Source of the DNA: Bostrychus sinensis | Lineage: Eukaryota > Chordata > Actinopteri > Gobiiformes > Eleotridae | Reading direction: 5' to 3' | DNA: 64,000 nt | Assembly: GCA_020698575.1 (NCBI GenBank) | Contig: CM036241.1 | Location: 33,911,416 to 33,975,415 of the forward strand | In this document: in pieces, positions 1 to 11,693 of the stretch | Numbering within the stretch: position 1 is the stretch's first letter | Layout: each line of letters starts with the position of its first letter | Notes under the pieces: model-generated | The model's database searches: none | Seen by the model: the letters and a program-made list of their open reading frames with translations, nothing else | Told to the model about the DNA's origin: nothing | Translations under genes and position numbers: made by a program

Positions 1-209
1 ATTTTCAGTGAGTACGGTCTTTTCACAGTTTACACGAGAGCAAAGCCACTGGAATGGCTCCCAGCTGTGAGATGAAAACACCTCTTCCAGCATTTTCAAA
101 TCTTTGCGGATTCAGAAAATGGAAACCCCGTCTTCATGTAAACAAAAGGCCAAACCGCAATCAAACTTTTGCAGAATTGGCAAAATGCATTGTCATCTAA
201 ACGGCCCCT
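1..209 (+). repeat. Dispersed repeat family E, copy 1 (MITE-like, cut by window start)
   Basis: This stretch resembles 28797-28969: both share a 'gagtacg' start, a 'cacagtttaca' block, 'gcattttcaaa', 'gaaaccc.gtc', 'aaaatgcatt' and an end reading 'tctaaacggccc'. The order and spacing of the blocks are the same, so they are two copies of one interspersed family. The terminal 'aaacggcccc' resembles ends of short DNA transposons in fish (knowledge, not tested). No coding potential is seen. The left end lies outside the window. Confidence 0.6.
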
Positions 210-227
210 AAAACATAGCTGTAACAT

Positions 228-305
228 AAGGTTGAGGAGATTCAGGAGATTCAAGTATTTATTGTCATTGTTACAAAAAGAACAACGAAATTGCATTTGG
301 AACAT
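228..305. repeat. Possible retroelement 3' tail fragment
   Basis: The 'ggagattcaggagattcaag' motif followed by 'tttattgtcattgtta' and 'aacgaaattgcattt' resembles the tails of fish LINE/SINE elements. It directly follows the family E copy. The fragment is short and the assignment is by memory only. From here to about 930 I see no other recognisable feature. Confidence 0.3.
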
Positions 306-929
306 CCACATGCATAGTTGATAAAGTGCAAACCCAAGTGAAATAAATAATCCCTAAATAACCCAGTTGTAAGCATTTAGCACTGTGCATCAAGAAGTTA
401 ATTGTTAAGGAAGAGAAATGTAATCTAATTTATGACACCAAGTACCCAGTTCACAAGGAAAAAAGGTTGGGAAGCACTGTTTTAGACAACAAAGCTTTGT
501 TAGTTTAGAAGTAAAAAAACTCACAAGAAAGTTGAAAATCCCAAACTTGCCAGTGTGTTTTAAGTGAACTAGAAATTGCATGTTGGCTTGACTAATAGAG
601 GCTGTAATGTTTTACAGTGAATGTGTACATTCAACTTCAAATCCAACTTACCAGCAAACACTAAACCCACAGTTAAACACAAGTGTTCAGATTACATGCC
701 GTCAAACATAAAGAGGTGAAAGCCTACTAATTAGAAAAGGCACTCTTGGAGAAATGTCACAATATGTAGGAACTGAGAATGTTAAAGTCAGCTCTGGACT
801 AAGCCACCACATTGACACCTGCCATTTTCTTTTCTGTGTGTCACTGTTACAGGTTCACCTAGAGATTCAGATCAAGCACATCCGATAGAAGATAGATCTT
901 TTTTTTACTGACCTTAACTCAACTCTCAC

Positions 930-1380
930 CTCCCCTAACATTATGATCACCTACCTAATTTGCAGACCCATATGTTGGGGTCAGGTCAGCCTTCTCTCCT
1001 CATGTAAATCACCCTCCACCACTGTTCTTTCCTTGGGCCACTTTTGATAGATACTGACCATTCCACAGTAGCAGCAAACAGGGGTGGTTTATAACATTTG
1101 TAATCCTGCTCAGCTGGCTTTAATCTAATTTATGACACCAATGCCCCCATTTTCACAAGGGCAACATGAAGAAAGAGCCGACATGGGGTTCAGACATAGG
1201 GTGGAAGATCAACATGAGCAGTGTATCAGCAATGGCTCTGATGCCCTTGATGTAAATTGAAAATGTTTTCTTGCTGCCTAAAACAGTAATGCACACCCAT
1301 TTACAGGTGCTATGATGAAGAGATAATCTGTGTCATTCACCTTACCTGTCAGTGGTTATAATCTTATGCCTGATCAGTGT
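930..1380. mobile_element. Tc1-like element, internally deleted remnant
   Basis: The left part carries 'taacattatgatcacct' and the right end carries 'acctgtcagtggttata' followed by 'cttatgcctgatcagtg', the inverted form of the same terminus ('gatcaggcataacattatgacca'). The inner blocks 'tccttgggccacttttgata' (near 1030) and 'ggtgctatgatgaagagata' (near 1306) correspond to the interior of a common fish Tc1-like family. Only about 450 bp remain of an element that would normally be 1.2-1.6 kb, and no transposase frame survives. A second fragment of the same family starts at 38136. Confidence 0.6.
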
Positions 1381-1468
1381 TTATTGCATTTGTGGAAGGA
1401 GGAATCAAGTAAATGTGAGTTAGAAGTGACAGCATACATTTAAAAATCTCCTGTGTCTTGTGTTTCAA

Positions 1469-2460
1469 TAGGTGCAATAGAGAGTAACCTCTACAGAAAT
1501 GAAGATGGCAACAGCGTGGAGGTGAAAAAGGTTACTGAGTTGATTAAGAAATGAATGTTAACCATGGAAAATGAGTGTGAAGAGGCATGGCAGGGCTCAC
1601 AGGATAAAGCTGCAATAGCTACTAGCGAGGACAGTGATGTAAGTATTGTCCTCTTATGCATGCTGAGATATACATAATGGCCCTGTTTCATAAAGCAGGT
1701 TGAACTAACTCTGAGGTTAATTCTTAAGTCACAGTTATATCCTACTCAGACTGGGCTAACTCAGAGTTTTCTGTTTCAGAAAGCAGGTTCGGAGTTGAGA
1801 TTGTCAACTGAGACTTTATTCATTCTGAGTTTAGCCGAGGGGAGAAGCCGTTATCAATGGAGCCAAGAAAAGTGCATTCAACATGGCAACGGTAAACCAG
1901 AGGAGGCGGCCATTTTAGAGGAAAAGGAAGTTATGGAGAGGTTATATTCAGGTTTATCATTAAAAAGTGATGTAAGGCGTAGGTTATGGTTTAATGAATA
2001 ATTAGTAGGTTAGGTTTACAGAGTGAGTTACCATGATAACTGATTCAGAGTTTAGGTTAACTCAGAGGTTCTACCATTCCAGGGTTAACAAACACTGAGT
2101 TTGGACTAAACCTGCTTCTTGAAACAGGGCCATAGACCTTATAGTGTTTGTGAACAGAATGGCTGCATTCCAAAGAATGGTGACATAAGCTACAGACCAC
2201 CACCAACTTACCACAATATATTTTCATTGGAGGAATTACTGTATTAGCCACACATAATATTGTTTAATATATGCATTTTTTGTTTTGTTTTTTTGTTTAT
2301 TTTTTTTCCAGAAAGAAAGGTTGGCTCAAATATCTCAACGTTCTCACATTGAATGAAAGTTGGCTCAAGTAAAGCTGGAAAAACAAAGGCTAAAGAATAC
2401 TCTAAGCACCTTTAACCAGGAGCTTCATGAGGTCAGATAGCAGTACGCTGAGTAAGCAAA
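1469..2460 (+). pseudogene. Possible decayed two-exon gene fragment, coiled-coil type
   Basis: I do not recognise a specific gene. A block at 1472-1640 follows 'tttcaatag' and ends at a splice-donor-like 'gtaagt'. A second block at about 2312-2440 follows a polypyrimidine stretch and 'ttccag'. The second block reads as a charged heptad-like peptide (KLAQVKLEKQRLKNTLSTF and neighbours), interrupted by in-frame stops. This could be the C-terminal coiled coil of a Myb/SANT-like protein such as those linked to Harbinger transposons, but that is a guess. The Harbinger-like MITE at 1679-2131 sits in the presumed intron. It may be no gene at all. Confidence 0.22.
1679..2131. mobile_element. Harbinger-like MITE, complete with terminal inverted repeats (family D)
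   Basis: The left end reads 'ggccctgtttcataaagcag' and the right end reads 'ctgcttcttgaaacagggcc', giving an inverted repeat of about 20 bp with two mismatches. The 453-bp body repeats 'aactcagag' motifs inside both ends, as PIF/Harbinger-derived fish MITEs often do (knowledge). The 3' half has a second copy at 7281-7425. I could not fix a target-site duplication; the bases next to the ends are 'ataat' and 'ataga'. A 68-codon open frame inside the element shows no recognisable domain. Confidence 0.75.
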
Positions 2461-2461
2461 A

Positions 2462-3321
2462 GGCCACGCTAAAGACAGAGTGCAGAAAAAGGTCATCTCA
2501 ACTTTACTCAACCACCACCATCTGCGCTCAGCGATATTATTAAAAAAAATAATAAACACATGAATGCTAAACCCTTCACTGAAAAATTAGTTGGCGTTTT
2601 TTATAGTAGTTATTTGGATCATTTGTTGCAGCATAGGACATTTAAATCTGTTATTTGCTGATATCCTTGTCCTGCCGCTAGCTTATAAACTGTGAACGTA
2701 AGTCGCCTCTAGACTGCGTGGATCTAACTAGAAGTAACAAAAACTCAGCGACTGTGATTTGATAAAAATGGCTGCGACTTGATTAAGTTGACATGATCTG
2801 ATAAAAGCGGTAGTGATTTGCTAAGAAAAAAAAACAAGCTTACACTTTTAATAAATCACATGACGTTTTAGCTCATATATTTAAATCACACTCATTTTTA
2901 TCAATTTGACTAATTTTACACACGTCAGTATTTAATTCAAATGTACTTTTATTACATCCACTTTTATTAAATAATATTTTTTACTTCTACCCCCCATAGT
3001 ATTGTGCAGGGGTTAATATATAAAACATTATAGACAAGCTGGGAATAGACGTTCTTGAACTTATCAGTTAAGCCCACAGTCAACCTGTGCATGAAGTTGT
3101 TTCATGAAATCAGTGGCCAGCTTTACTAATACGTTTAAAAGAGCAGTGTTAGTGTTTGTGCCATATGGTAGAGATCAACGAGCACGGAGTGCAATTAAGG
3201 ATAAATGTCTGCTTTGTTTTGCAGGGCCAGAACACATTATCACGACACTTTCAACAAAGATGTCATCCTTCTTCCGAGGCCGTCAAGCAGTGTTGTTGTC
3301 AAGCATCGTGCAAAGCAATGG
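2462..3321. other. AT-rich DNA without recognisable feature
   Basis: Mostly AT-rich sequence. The part after 3100 has open frames on the plus strand, but these lie across the presumed downstream part of the minus-strand transposase remnant and contain no motif I can name. Confidence 0.4.
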
Positions 3322-3960
3322 CTACATTGCTACACGTGCCCTCAAGGTCCCATGCACATATCGTTCACGTGCATTTGTGGTATACTGAAGTATTTCACCA
3401 ACTGCTCTGTTCAGGTTGTCATTTGACAGCTTTGTATATGACATTGGTTGAATGCAAAGATGCTGTCTATGTCTGTAGAGAGTCTGGCTGCATACTCCTA
3501 AGCTTGTTGCAATGCTTTGCCAGTTCATTCCAAGGGACATTAAATGGGAGATTTGCTCAGCAGAAATGCTGTATTGAGGTCTGCCTTGATATCCAGTCCT
3601 GATAGATGGTGGCAAAAATGTATGGCTGTTCTGCAACCTAGTTCTTTGTCTGGTTTCACAAGTAGTCAGCAAAAAACTAAGACATCTATGCAAGAACTGT
3701 AATGTATTGACTGCTTCTCTGTTTCGTACATCTTCAACAAATCTTGATATGGACAGAAATCCAGATAAGGTCTGAGTGTGATCATGGAGTTCCCTGTGCA
3801 GTGTTTCCTGAACAAAAGGCTCTGTAGATGCAATTTGCATTTGTTCGATCCATTCTAAGACATTATTAAAAAAATATATGATGTAATTTTCATTGCTACT
3901 TACTCCAACAATAAAAAAGTCCACTTGGAAACAAAACAGGATGACTTTGACTAGCATCAT
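3322..3960 (-). pseudogene. N-terminal fragment of an integrase-core-type transposase
   Basis: A 212-codon minus-strand frame ends abruptly at a stop. Residues about 125-185 look like a helix-turn-helix (ISAEQISHLMSLGMNWQSI, then TSLGVCSQTLYRHRQ), followed by a region reading DNLNRAVGEILQYT and a YVHGTLRAR motif. This order, a non-conserved N-terminus, an HTH and a short linker before a DDE integrase core, is that of a multicopy fish transposon protein family usually annotated only as 'integrase core domain' (from memory). The catalytic core that should follow (below position 3322) is not readable in any one frame: stops appear directly after the RAR motif. I therefore call it a truncated or decayed transposase. 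The exact superfamily is not settled. Confidence 0.5.
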
Positions 3961-4082
3961 TTTGAGTTTCTGCTGTTTGTTATCAGGCTAGGACTTAAGC
4001 AAGCTGTCTTCTTTATACTTCCTGGTTTGTGAATAACTTCCTGCTTAGGGAGGAACTTCCTGTATTGAAATACACCGTATGT

Positions 4083-4195
4083 GTGTGAGCATCATAATGT
4101 ATGTGCGTGCGAGGAGAATATATGTGTGTGTGAAGAGAATATATATATACATGAGAGGAGAATATATGTGTGTGAGAGCGTCAGAATAAATAATG
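4083..4195. repeat. Imperfect minisatellite of gagagaatatatgtgtg type
   Basis: The block 'gaggagaatatatgtgtgtg' occurs twice about 43 bp apart, with an intermediate 'gaagagaatatatata' version. This is a short local repeat mixing TG and AT dinucleotides. Confidence 0.65.
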
Positions 4196-4204
4196 TCTTG
4201 TATG

Positions 4205-4232
4205 GCCCCTCATACTAAAGCTGGGTATACAC
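4205..4232 (+). repeat. Single MITE-like terminus
   Basis: The sequence 'aaagctgggtatacactgca' resembles the start at 44944 ('aaagccgagtacacactgca'). Both could be the same kind of terminal repeat. The right end was not found here. Up to 5024 nothing else is recognisable. Confidence 0.3.
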
Positions 4233-5024
4233 TGCACAGTTTTTTTTTTAGTCTTAAGATTTATGGAAGTCACTGCATAACAATTAACTATAAACTTGGT
4301 TATAAACTATAAGCTTGTTCACTCTGGGCAAGTTTAAATTGGAGCAAATTTGAAAGTCCTTATGCAGTGTGTTTATATCGTGATAGCGTCACTGATCCGG
4401 AAGTTAGCGCCCCTTGCTATAGCTGTGTTTTTGTACAAAAGTAAAAAAATCAAACGCCAAAGGTAGAAATGGTGGTTGGGCACTGTTGTTGTTACTGTGA
4501 GGATGTGCAGGTGTTTTTCTGTTGGTCAAAAATTGGACAGAGATCACTGTTGCAGCAAGAGGCTGACACACTCTGCAACAAATCTTCTAAAATTTCTGAC
4601 ACTGCCTGTTGTCTGTCACAGCTCGCCTTTAGTCATAAGGCAGCTCTAATTATGTCTATGTATTTTATGTAGGTTTTCTGTGTTTTTTAATAGTCTTTAG
4701 CTTCTTTAGCTACAAAGACTATGATGGTCAGCATTGGATTCATAATGCAAAAGGCTGAATTCAATTTACAGGGCTGTGCAGAAAGCAGAAGGATTTCAGG
4801 ATGGACAGTTGGACAGCTGTCAGGAATGTCAGTATTTGTATTCAGTGTGTATTTTGTTTTATCGTCAGAAGAGTAAAGCAAACATGAAGGAAACAGAAAA
4901 GAAGTGCTGGCAACTATTGAGCACATTCTGCTGAGAAAGGCTGTGGAAAAGGTAACAAAGTCAGATCCTCAGTCCTGGCTTAGTCTTATGTAATAATATT
5001 ATATTATTAATAATAATATAGTTG

Positions 5025-5263
5025 TTTTTTTTATTTTATTTATATGGGACAGCGTGTATTAATGAACAGCAGCTAGAGCTGTAAATACACCAGATTATAG
5101 CTCAGAGCTAATTTCCATCCGTAGTCCCCACTCACTCACATTCACACCAGCTTCCTGGTGTTCCCCAGCGGTCTCCCATCCAGGTACTGAGCAGGCCCTA
5201 CCCTACTTAGCTTCTGAGGTCTGACGGGATCGGGCATCCACAAGGCGGTATGGCCAATCTTGG
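5025..5263 (-). repeat. 5S-rRNA-derived SINE
   Basis: Read on the minus strand, 5262 down to about 5160 follows vertebrate 5S rRNA: 'ggccatacc', then 'gcccgatc', 'agaagctaagtagggt', 'gggcctg' and 'tacctggatgggagaccg'. There are many substitutions, including in the internal promoter region, so it is not a working 5S gene. After the 5S part comes an unrelated body ('ggactacggatggaaattag', 'tgttcattaatacacgctgt') and an A/T-rich tail at the low-coordinate end. A 5S head joined to a LINE-like tail defines SINE3-type elements known in fish. Confidence 0.75.
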
Positions 5264-7280
5264 CTTGTGTCTTTGAGATTTGTCAGCGTGTTCTTTTCTC
5301 TTCTTCTGAGGAAGAATGCAATAAGTTATAAAGGAGCACATGTAAAAAGCAAAAAGCTAGGAAGAAATACTCGAAAGGTAAGTGGTGGCAAGAAGAAGAG
5401 CACTGCAAATGACCAACCTGCTGCAAACACACCTGAAGTAGAGTAGCCTACCACAACCACTACCTAAATGCTGGGTTTCAGTGATGGGCAAAGAAGGTGT
5501 TTTTGGGACAGGGTGTTGTGGAGAAGAATCCTGCAAGAGTGAAGGCCTCATGCCATCCATGAAGAAAAACTTGATAAATAATTGATATAAACACTGGTCA
5601 CTCAAAGGTACTGTAAGCAGCATCTGCTCGTACTGGTTTGAAAATGGTACTGCAGTCGAAATCAAAACAATGGTTAGTAAAACTAATATTTGATTTAAAT
5701 ATGCTTACACCATATCTTAGCACACATGAGTAATTGTTAATAAATATACAAAATATATCCTACTCATAGCACCTTTAATACTTTTGTTATTTTAGGATAA
5801 ATGTCATTATTTTGAGAACAGATTATGAGAGTCCTATTTGGGTGAGTATAAATAAATAAATAAATAAATACATAAATTGTAATTAGGACCTTCAGTTGTC
5901 GAGCAGCAGCAACATGCAGTGCAGAGCCGGAACAACATTAGTGAAAATATTACAAACAACATTAGACAAAAACAGATTCAAATATTATGGCAGCTAGAGC
6001 ACAGATGCCATAAAACATTAAAAAAATAAATATACAATAAATATGGTAAAGTTCCAGACTCTGATTGAGGTGGGTACAAAAGGCTGGACAGTGCTCTCTT
6101 GGTTCAAATAACATAAAATACAAATAAAAGAACACACTATAATAGTTATTGTACTGTACATACAGTAGTAGCCTATAGAGTAAACATGCTACTAAAAATA
6201 TCTTTTACTTCTTCATTTACCCTAGGCTACAAAAAATTTGCACACTGCCCTATTCTAGCATTTTATTTACATTTTTGTGGCTCATCTCAATCAGCGTATT
6301 ATTTCAGAGACAGTGTAACTTGACAGTTTAAAATGGACACATAGGTTAATAAGGCTGCAAAAAAGAAGCCATTTTATTACTTCAAAATTGTAGTTTATAA
6401 AAATTATCAAATTATTGTATAAAGTAAGTAAGTTGTAAACATAAATGTATATAAATATAGAACTTTTATTAACTGTTATATCTTTATAGACCCTTCCAGT
6501 AATGATGAGTTTACAAAAGTTGTGCATGCAGCCTTGAGATTAACATTCTATGCCATTAATTTCTATGAGGGAGCAAAATAAAAATATGAATTTAAACATT
6601 TTGGGCAGCAGGAATGAATGGCTGATGTTTATATATTTATTAAAAATTGCTCTGAATTAATATAATCCAGATCTGAGTCAGTATCAGTTGTTAACGTTAA
6701 CTTATAAAAGTAGGATTTGTGGTGGCTGATGAATTAAATCTGAGTATACAGTGGCAAACTTTTGTGGTCTGTTACATTTCTGTTACTATTTGTCCTGTGT
6801 AACATTAAAATTAAGAAATGTAAATTATGTAGCCATTAGCTTATATGCTAATTGTAGATGCTAATTGCAATGTTACATTAAACAGCTAAACGTTGGTACA
6901 CTCACTAATGTTATTAAACCAGGCTCTGATATTACTCACATGTGGCAGAGTGGTTGTCAGTTGCCAAACCTGTCTTGATTATTCCTAGTTTGTGATGTTT
7001 GGTGGCTAGTGCTAATTGCTCCATTAGAAATGTATTATCGTCTTTTTTAACTTACGGTACCAGTCTTTGGAAGACAAACGTTCTGTTTACAAACAAGAAG
7101 GGTCTATATATAAATATACAAAAAATAACGCATTACATGTTAAACTCTTATCAATGCCTTTTTAAGTGTTCCCAGTATGAGGAAGTGAATTGTCCAATCA
7201 GAGCCCTCCTTCAGGCAGCAGCAGGAGGAGACTCTGGATAAAAACCTAGGATCAGAGGAAGAAAACCTGCCTCAGACCAG
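5264..7280. other. AT-rich DNA, mostly featureless
   Basis: An (AAAT)n run lies at 5850-5870. The remainder is AT-rich with only short chance open frames. No coding, RNA or repeat-end signal was recognised. Confidence 0.4.
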
Positions 7281-7425
7281 GTTAGGTTCACAGAGTGAGT
7301 TACCATGGTTACTGACTCAGAGTTCAAATTAACCTTCTTTCTGAAACAGAAAATTCTGAGTTTCCTCCTTTCCAGGGTTAACATACTCTGAGTTTGGACC
7401 AAACCTGCTTCTTGAAAGAAGCCCT
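7281..7425 (+). mobile_element. Harbinger-like MITE fragment, 3' end (family D, copy 2)
   Basis: This repeats the right third of the 1679-2131 element: 'gttaggttcacagagtgagt', 'ccagggttaaca', 'actctgagtttgga' and 'aaacctgcttcttgaaa' occur in the same order. The left end is missing, and the terminus is degraded ('gaagccct' instead of 'cagggcc'). Family C starts directly after it. Confidence 0.65.
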
Positions 7426-7427
7426 AG

Positions 7428-7850
7428 TCTATACAGAAAAGTTTGTCTGGTACCTTTTTGAGAGAAACCAAAAGTGGGATGTAAGCAGTGCACCGCTGAC
7501 TCATACAAACATGGTGGATTGCTGTTTTTGGTCCTTAAAAACCAGAATGCGGCATATTATAAGCAGCTCTATACTTATTTATGAAAACAGCAGCAGAAGC
7601 CAGTTGTACAAAGTGTTGTGGAAAAAGTGTGTTTGTTTGAATGCGTTTTTTACGTCGGGCGTCAACAGGGCTTTACTGTTGTTAAAGATGATGAAAAAAA
7701 ATCACAGAGGACCAAACAACAACACAGACTTCAGGAGAACCAACAAGTGATGAAGGAAAGCACTAAACACGGTTAATCAGGTCAAAGAAGTTGTTAAATT
7801 AGCTCAGTAGTCAGTTCTACCTTGGTTAAATTCTGTATTCATTAGACCAG
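7428..7850 (+). repeat. Dispersed repeat family C, copy 1
   Basis: This matches the reverse complement of 31440-31915. Shared blocks include 'aacagcag.agaagccagttg', 'gtggaaaaag', 'aatgcgttt' and 'aatcaggtcaaagaagttrt'. Near both ends lies an 'agtctggt'-like motif in opposite orientation, so it may be a non-autonomous DNA transposon. It encodes no recognised protein. Confidence 0.55.
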
Positions 7851-8614
7851 ACTGTCCTGTTATAAGAGGAGAACGTAGGAGAGGGCACTGTAGTCCCACA
7901 CTGTGATATTTTGCAACCTCATGTATTTACCATTTCATTTATAGTAATAAGGGACAGTTCCTATATAACATTACAGCACATTTGTATTAAATATAATATA
8001 AACCACACATACAAATATTTTTAAATATTTTTATACGTTTGGTTTGCTATATTTTATTCCAATGTATAAACCAGTGGGTCTATATCAAAATGTTATTCTG
8101 TGAAAAGAAGCCCCATTGCGACTTTAACATAAGAAATAAAGCTTTGATTTTATATTGCACCCTCTCACCTCCGTAACACTCACCCACACACTGATTCCAG
8201 GGGGAAAAGGAGATGCTGGGAACTGTGTATTTGCAGCTGGAGCAGACACAGCTCACCTACAGGATTTACTTCAAATCCTTCAATTGAATTCCCTTCCCGC
8301 GGGGGCAAGACGCTGCTCCTTTCTCACCTCAATATCCTCCTGCAAACACTGGCATCAGCTGTTTGTGTTTGCCAATACATTATAACTATGAATATTTTAA
8401 AGACAAAATGGAGTTTGCTTCCCATTACAGTCATCGCTCTGAACTGGCAGTGTTGTGAATTTGTTGAAACATTCTCCAGTTGTCACATAATGATGTTGGT
8501 GGTTGTTAGGATGATTTGCTAAATTCAGCAATACACACTACAAGTCCCTGCTGCTTTAAAAGCTTTCTGGTCTTTGTTATACAGAGGCCCTAAGGCACTG
8601 GGTACTTTATGCCA
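7851..8614. other. Single-copy DNA; 8155-8390 is GC-richer
   Basis: The part at 8155-8390 is more complex and less AT-rich than its surroundings and contains no repeat signature I know. It may be constrained non-coding DNA, or simply unique sequence. Confidence 0.2.
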
Positions 8615-8775
8615 AATAATTTGGTAGCTCTTTACATTACAGCTTGGTAATAGGATGGTAATAGCATTGTAATAGCATGGTAATAAGATAGTAACAAACA
8701 TGTAATATGGCAAATGTGGGTAATTACAAGTAATTACTTGTGGAAATAACCATGTAATTGTCCCACATCTCCCTC
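8615..8775 (-). mobile_element. MITE family F, partial copy 1
   Basis: The reverse complement reads 'ggttatttccacaagtaatt', then several 'ctattaccat' units and 'ctgtaatgtaaag'. This is the same terminal sequence as at 12001-12115 but in inverted orientation. The repeated 'ggtaatagcat' units are typical of subterminal repeats in short DNA transposons. Confidence 0.6.
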
Positions 8776-9279
8776 TTTTACTTTATTTTAAGCTAATAAA
8801 CATAATAATATACAAATAAGTTACAAATAAGTTACCATAAGGATAGTTAAAAATGTCCTGGAAAGGAAGTGTCTTTCTTCTTAGAATGCTTTTATAGTGG
8901 CCTTTTGCTGTTCAGTTGTTGTTGGTGGTATTTGGAGTTAATGTAGATGAAGTTTCTGTGGATGAAAAAAGTCAGTTTAATGCCATGTTAAACACAAAAA
9001 ATAAAAATACTTACTTTCCACCACAACTTTATCGATCTGAAAAGCTGTATCAGGTGTATGCGATGAACACATCTGACCCCTTCTCTTCCTTCTTCTTGTT
9101 GAGACCATTGTTCTAAAATATAAATGAAATTTGTCATTTATTTCAACAAAATTATTACATTGAAAATCACAGAGTTGATTGTTCACATCTGAATGCACGT
9201 ACTCTTTTTTCTATAGTCTTTGCACTGTTTATGTACTCTTTACATTATTTATTACTACTATTATTATTATTATTTTGTG

Positions 9280-9337
9280 TTTCCCTCTATGGACCAGATG
9301 CCCTGTGTCCTTAATAAAGTTTTGAATTGAATTGAAT
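9280..9337 (+). repeat. LINE-type 3' tail fragment
   Basis: The run 'gtccttaataaagttttgaa' followed by 'ttgaattgaattt' is the kind of 3' end with short tail repeats left by truncated fish LINEs. No reverse transcriptase is attached. The stretches 8776-9279 and 9338-11693 show nothing else recognisable and are AT-rich. Confidence 0.4.
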
Positions 9338-11693
9338 TTACACTCTTTTTTATCTTACAGTATTAGTATTAATTTCCTGCTTATCATAAGCTATCCCCAG
9401 GTCAAATATTCAGTGAAGGAAAGTTGTTTAATATTTAAGTCCATGTCTAGATCTCATCCAGTTCCTTTCCCCCAGGTATTTAACATTAGTATGAACAGAA
9501 ACTACAAATATTGTTAATACTTTCGATGCGGCTCTATACCATAATTTTATTATTAATTTTCAAGAATGACAAGAAGCAAAACAAGCCTAACTAAGTTAGT
9601 GGGTAAGGACAGGCAGATTTTGGTTTCACCCTACATGTTATAAATGTGGACTATCTGACTTTCCCTGAGTGAGGTTACTGTTGCTAGGGCACCTCCAGTA
9701 AACGTTTAAAATGACTTATGTGCCTCTTTAGAACTTCACCTAAGTAAGTAAAAAAAGAAATGCAATAAATGTGACCCTTCTGCAGCAAATAGAGCCATAC
9801 AAAACAGAAACCAATGTAATCTGTCAGTCTGAGTTTTGGTTTGCCTTGATTCCCCAATGTCATGTGTTTACTGCTGCATTTGGCCACGAATCTGAAAAAC
9901 GCTCTTTCACAACCAAACCAGACCCTGGTTCAGTTTGGTCCGGGTCGAGGCCACCTCTTTTTGTGGGACCAAAATGCGCCTGTTTGGGAGTAATAAAATA
10001 AAATGAACGAGTTAGCAAAACATCAATCACATTTTTCAGTAAAGCCCGGTATTATAACGCCATGCATAGTTGCGTAACTTTTGTTTAACGTGTATAGATT
10101 ATTTATCAATATGTACCTTACCTCAGGCAGTCCTTTGTCAGTTAAATAACAGCAGGGAAAACAGAAAAAGTTCTTAATATGGTGTCAGTAAATGATGAGG
10201 TGGAGGTAAATACGATTTTAAATATGTGTGCGTCTGTAGATGTGACCTTTTCCCCTCTAGTTACATTAGTCCCAGTGGCCACTGCTGGCTTTTAATTTGT
10301 TTAATATTAATGGAAATGACAAAACATTACAGAAAAGCAATAAATACTATAATTTAATTTAACAAACGTAGTATAAGTTTTTATAAAATAAATAACTAAA
10401 TAACAAAGAAAAAAAATGGTTGGAGTTGATGTTGTGGTGGAGGGGGAGTGGATAGATGGACAGACCATATGGTTGTCACGCTCAAATTATTAGAAAAAAA
10501 AAAAAATGAAATGGAAAAACGAAGCCTATAGTCCACAGGAAATGGCTTCAAAAATGAAATTACTTACTTGGATACCGTTGGTAAGTTTTGCATTCAAGTT
10601 AGCGCATACATATGAATTCAAATGGTGTAAAAATAATTTTGTTCTGTTAATCCACATTTATAATGTCTGTTGAGGTAATAAATTACCTATATATTGCCAT
10701 TTTATCATTGACAAATATTATGAAGTTATGTGTTTTTGTTTCGGGTTTGCAGAAGACATCTTAAGTTTAAATCCAAATCATTAAGGAATGATACCCTTTC
10801 TTCTTTCTCTCAATCTTCTGTACCATCTTGGTTTATGTTTAACAGGTGAGTAAGGTTGCAATCACCTTTTTTTCTTATTTTTTTCTATTTATTTGCTTTT
10901 TACTAGTAAATGTAAACTTATTTGATACCAAAATATATTTGAATCCAAGTAGATTCATAAAGTACATCACAATGTGGCATGTGATTTAGTTGCAGAAGAG
11001 TCTCTTTATATAAAAACAATAAATTGTAGAAGCTGCTTTACAGTTGCATTTCAGGATATCTGTTTTAAACATAATGCAAGCACACATTCAATATGTATCC
11101 CTTTTATCTCAGTATGGACCGGGACAATTCTGTGGGACCTGGGGAAGGAGAGGCTGTGTGTTTATTATGCTTGAAGTGAATGGAAGAGAAACAAGGCCTA
11201 TACTAACATTTGTCTAAAGAAGAAATGTTGCAAGGCTCCTGCCAATCATTGAGAAATATGTTAGACCTGTATAAAATTTTAAGTGATTCTTGGCACCCCT
11301 ACCAAAGGTTGAGCCAATATGGTTATATTCCTTATCAAGTGATTCACCAAAGGTGCACACACCCAACATATGGAGAGAGCCTGAGAACTTTTAAATAAGA
11401 TGTTTACTGCTTTAGGGACAACCTCACAGAGCAGACACTGTGACAGGCTCCAAATCTGATTGAATGGCAGTACTGGATAGGTAAGCAGCACAGACAGGGA
11501 ACCTCAGGGCCACTGGTAGTACTTTCTGGGCCCCATGCTATGATTAGGAAAACTTGTAACTCATCTGGAATATGTGTATTGTCTATAGATAAGGTAAGAT
11601 ATTTGTCACATGTACAGTCATACGTAGTACATGTGCAGTACATACAATGTACAGTGAAATGTATTTTTGTACCTGCATCCAGTTACAAGAGAT

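Noticed and set aside
3104..3602. Plus-strand frames of 94 and 148 codons
   Set aside because: They are partly antisense to the minus-strand transposase remnant and have no motif of their own.
5145..5263. Functional 5S rRNA gene
   Set aside because: It has too many changes, is fused to a SINE-like tail and lacks the normal 3' end.
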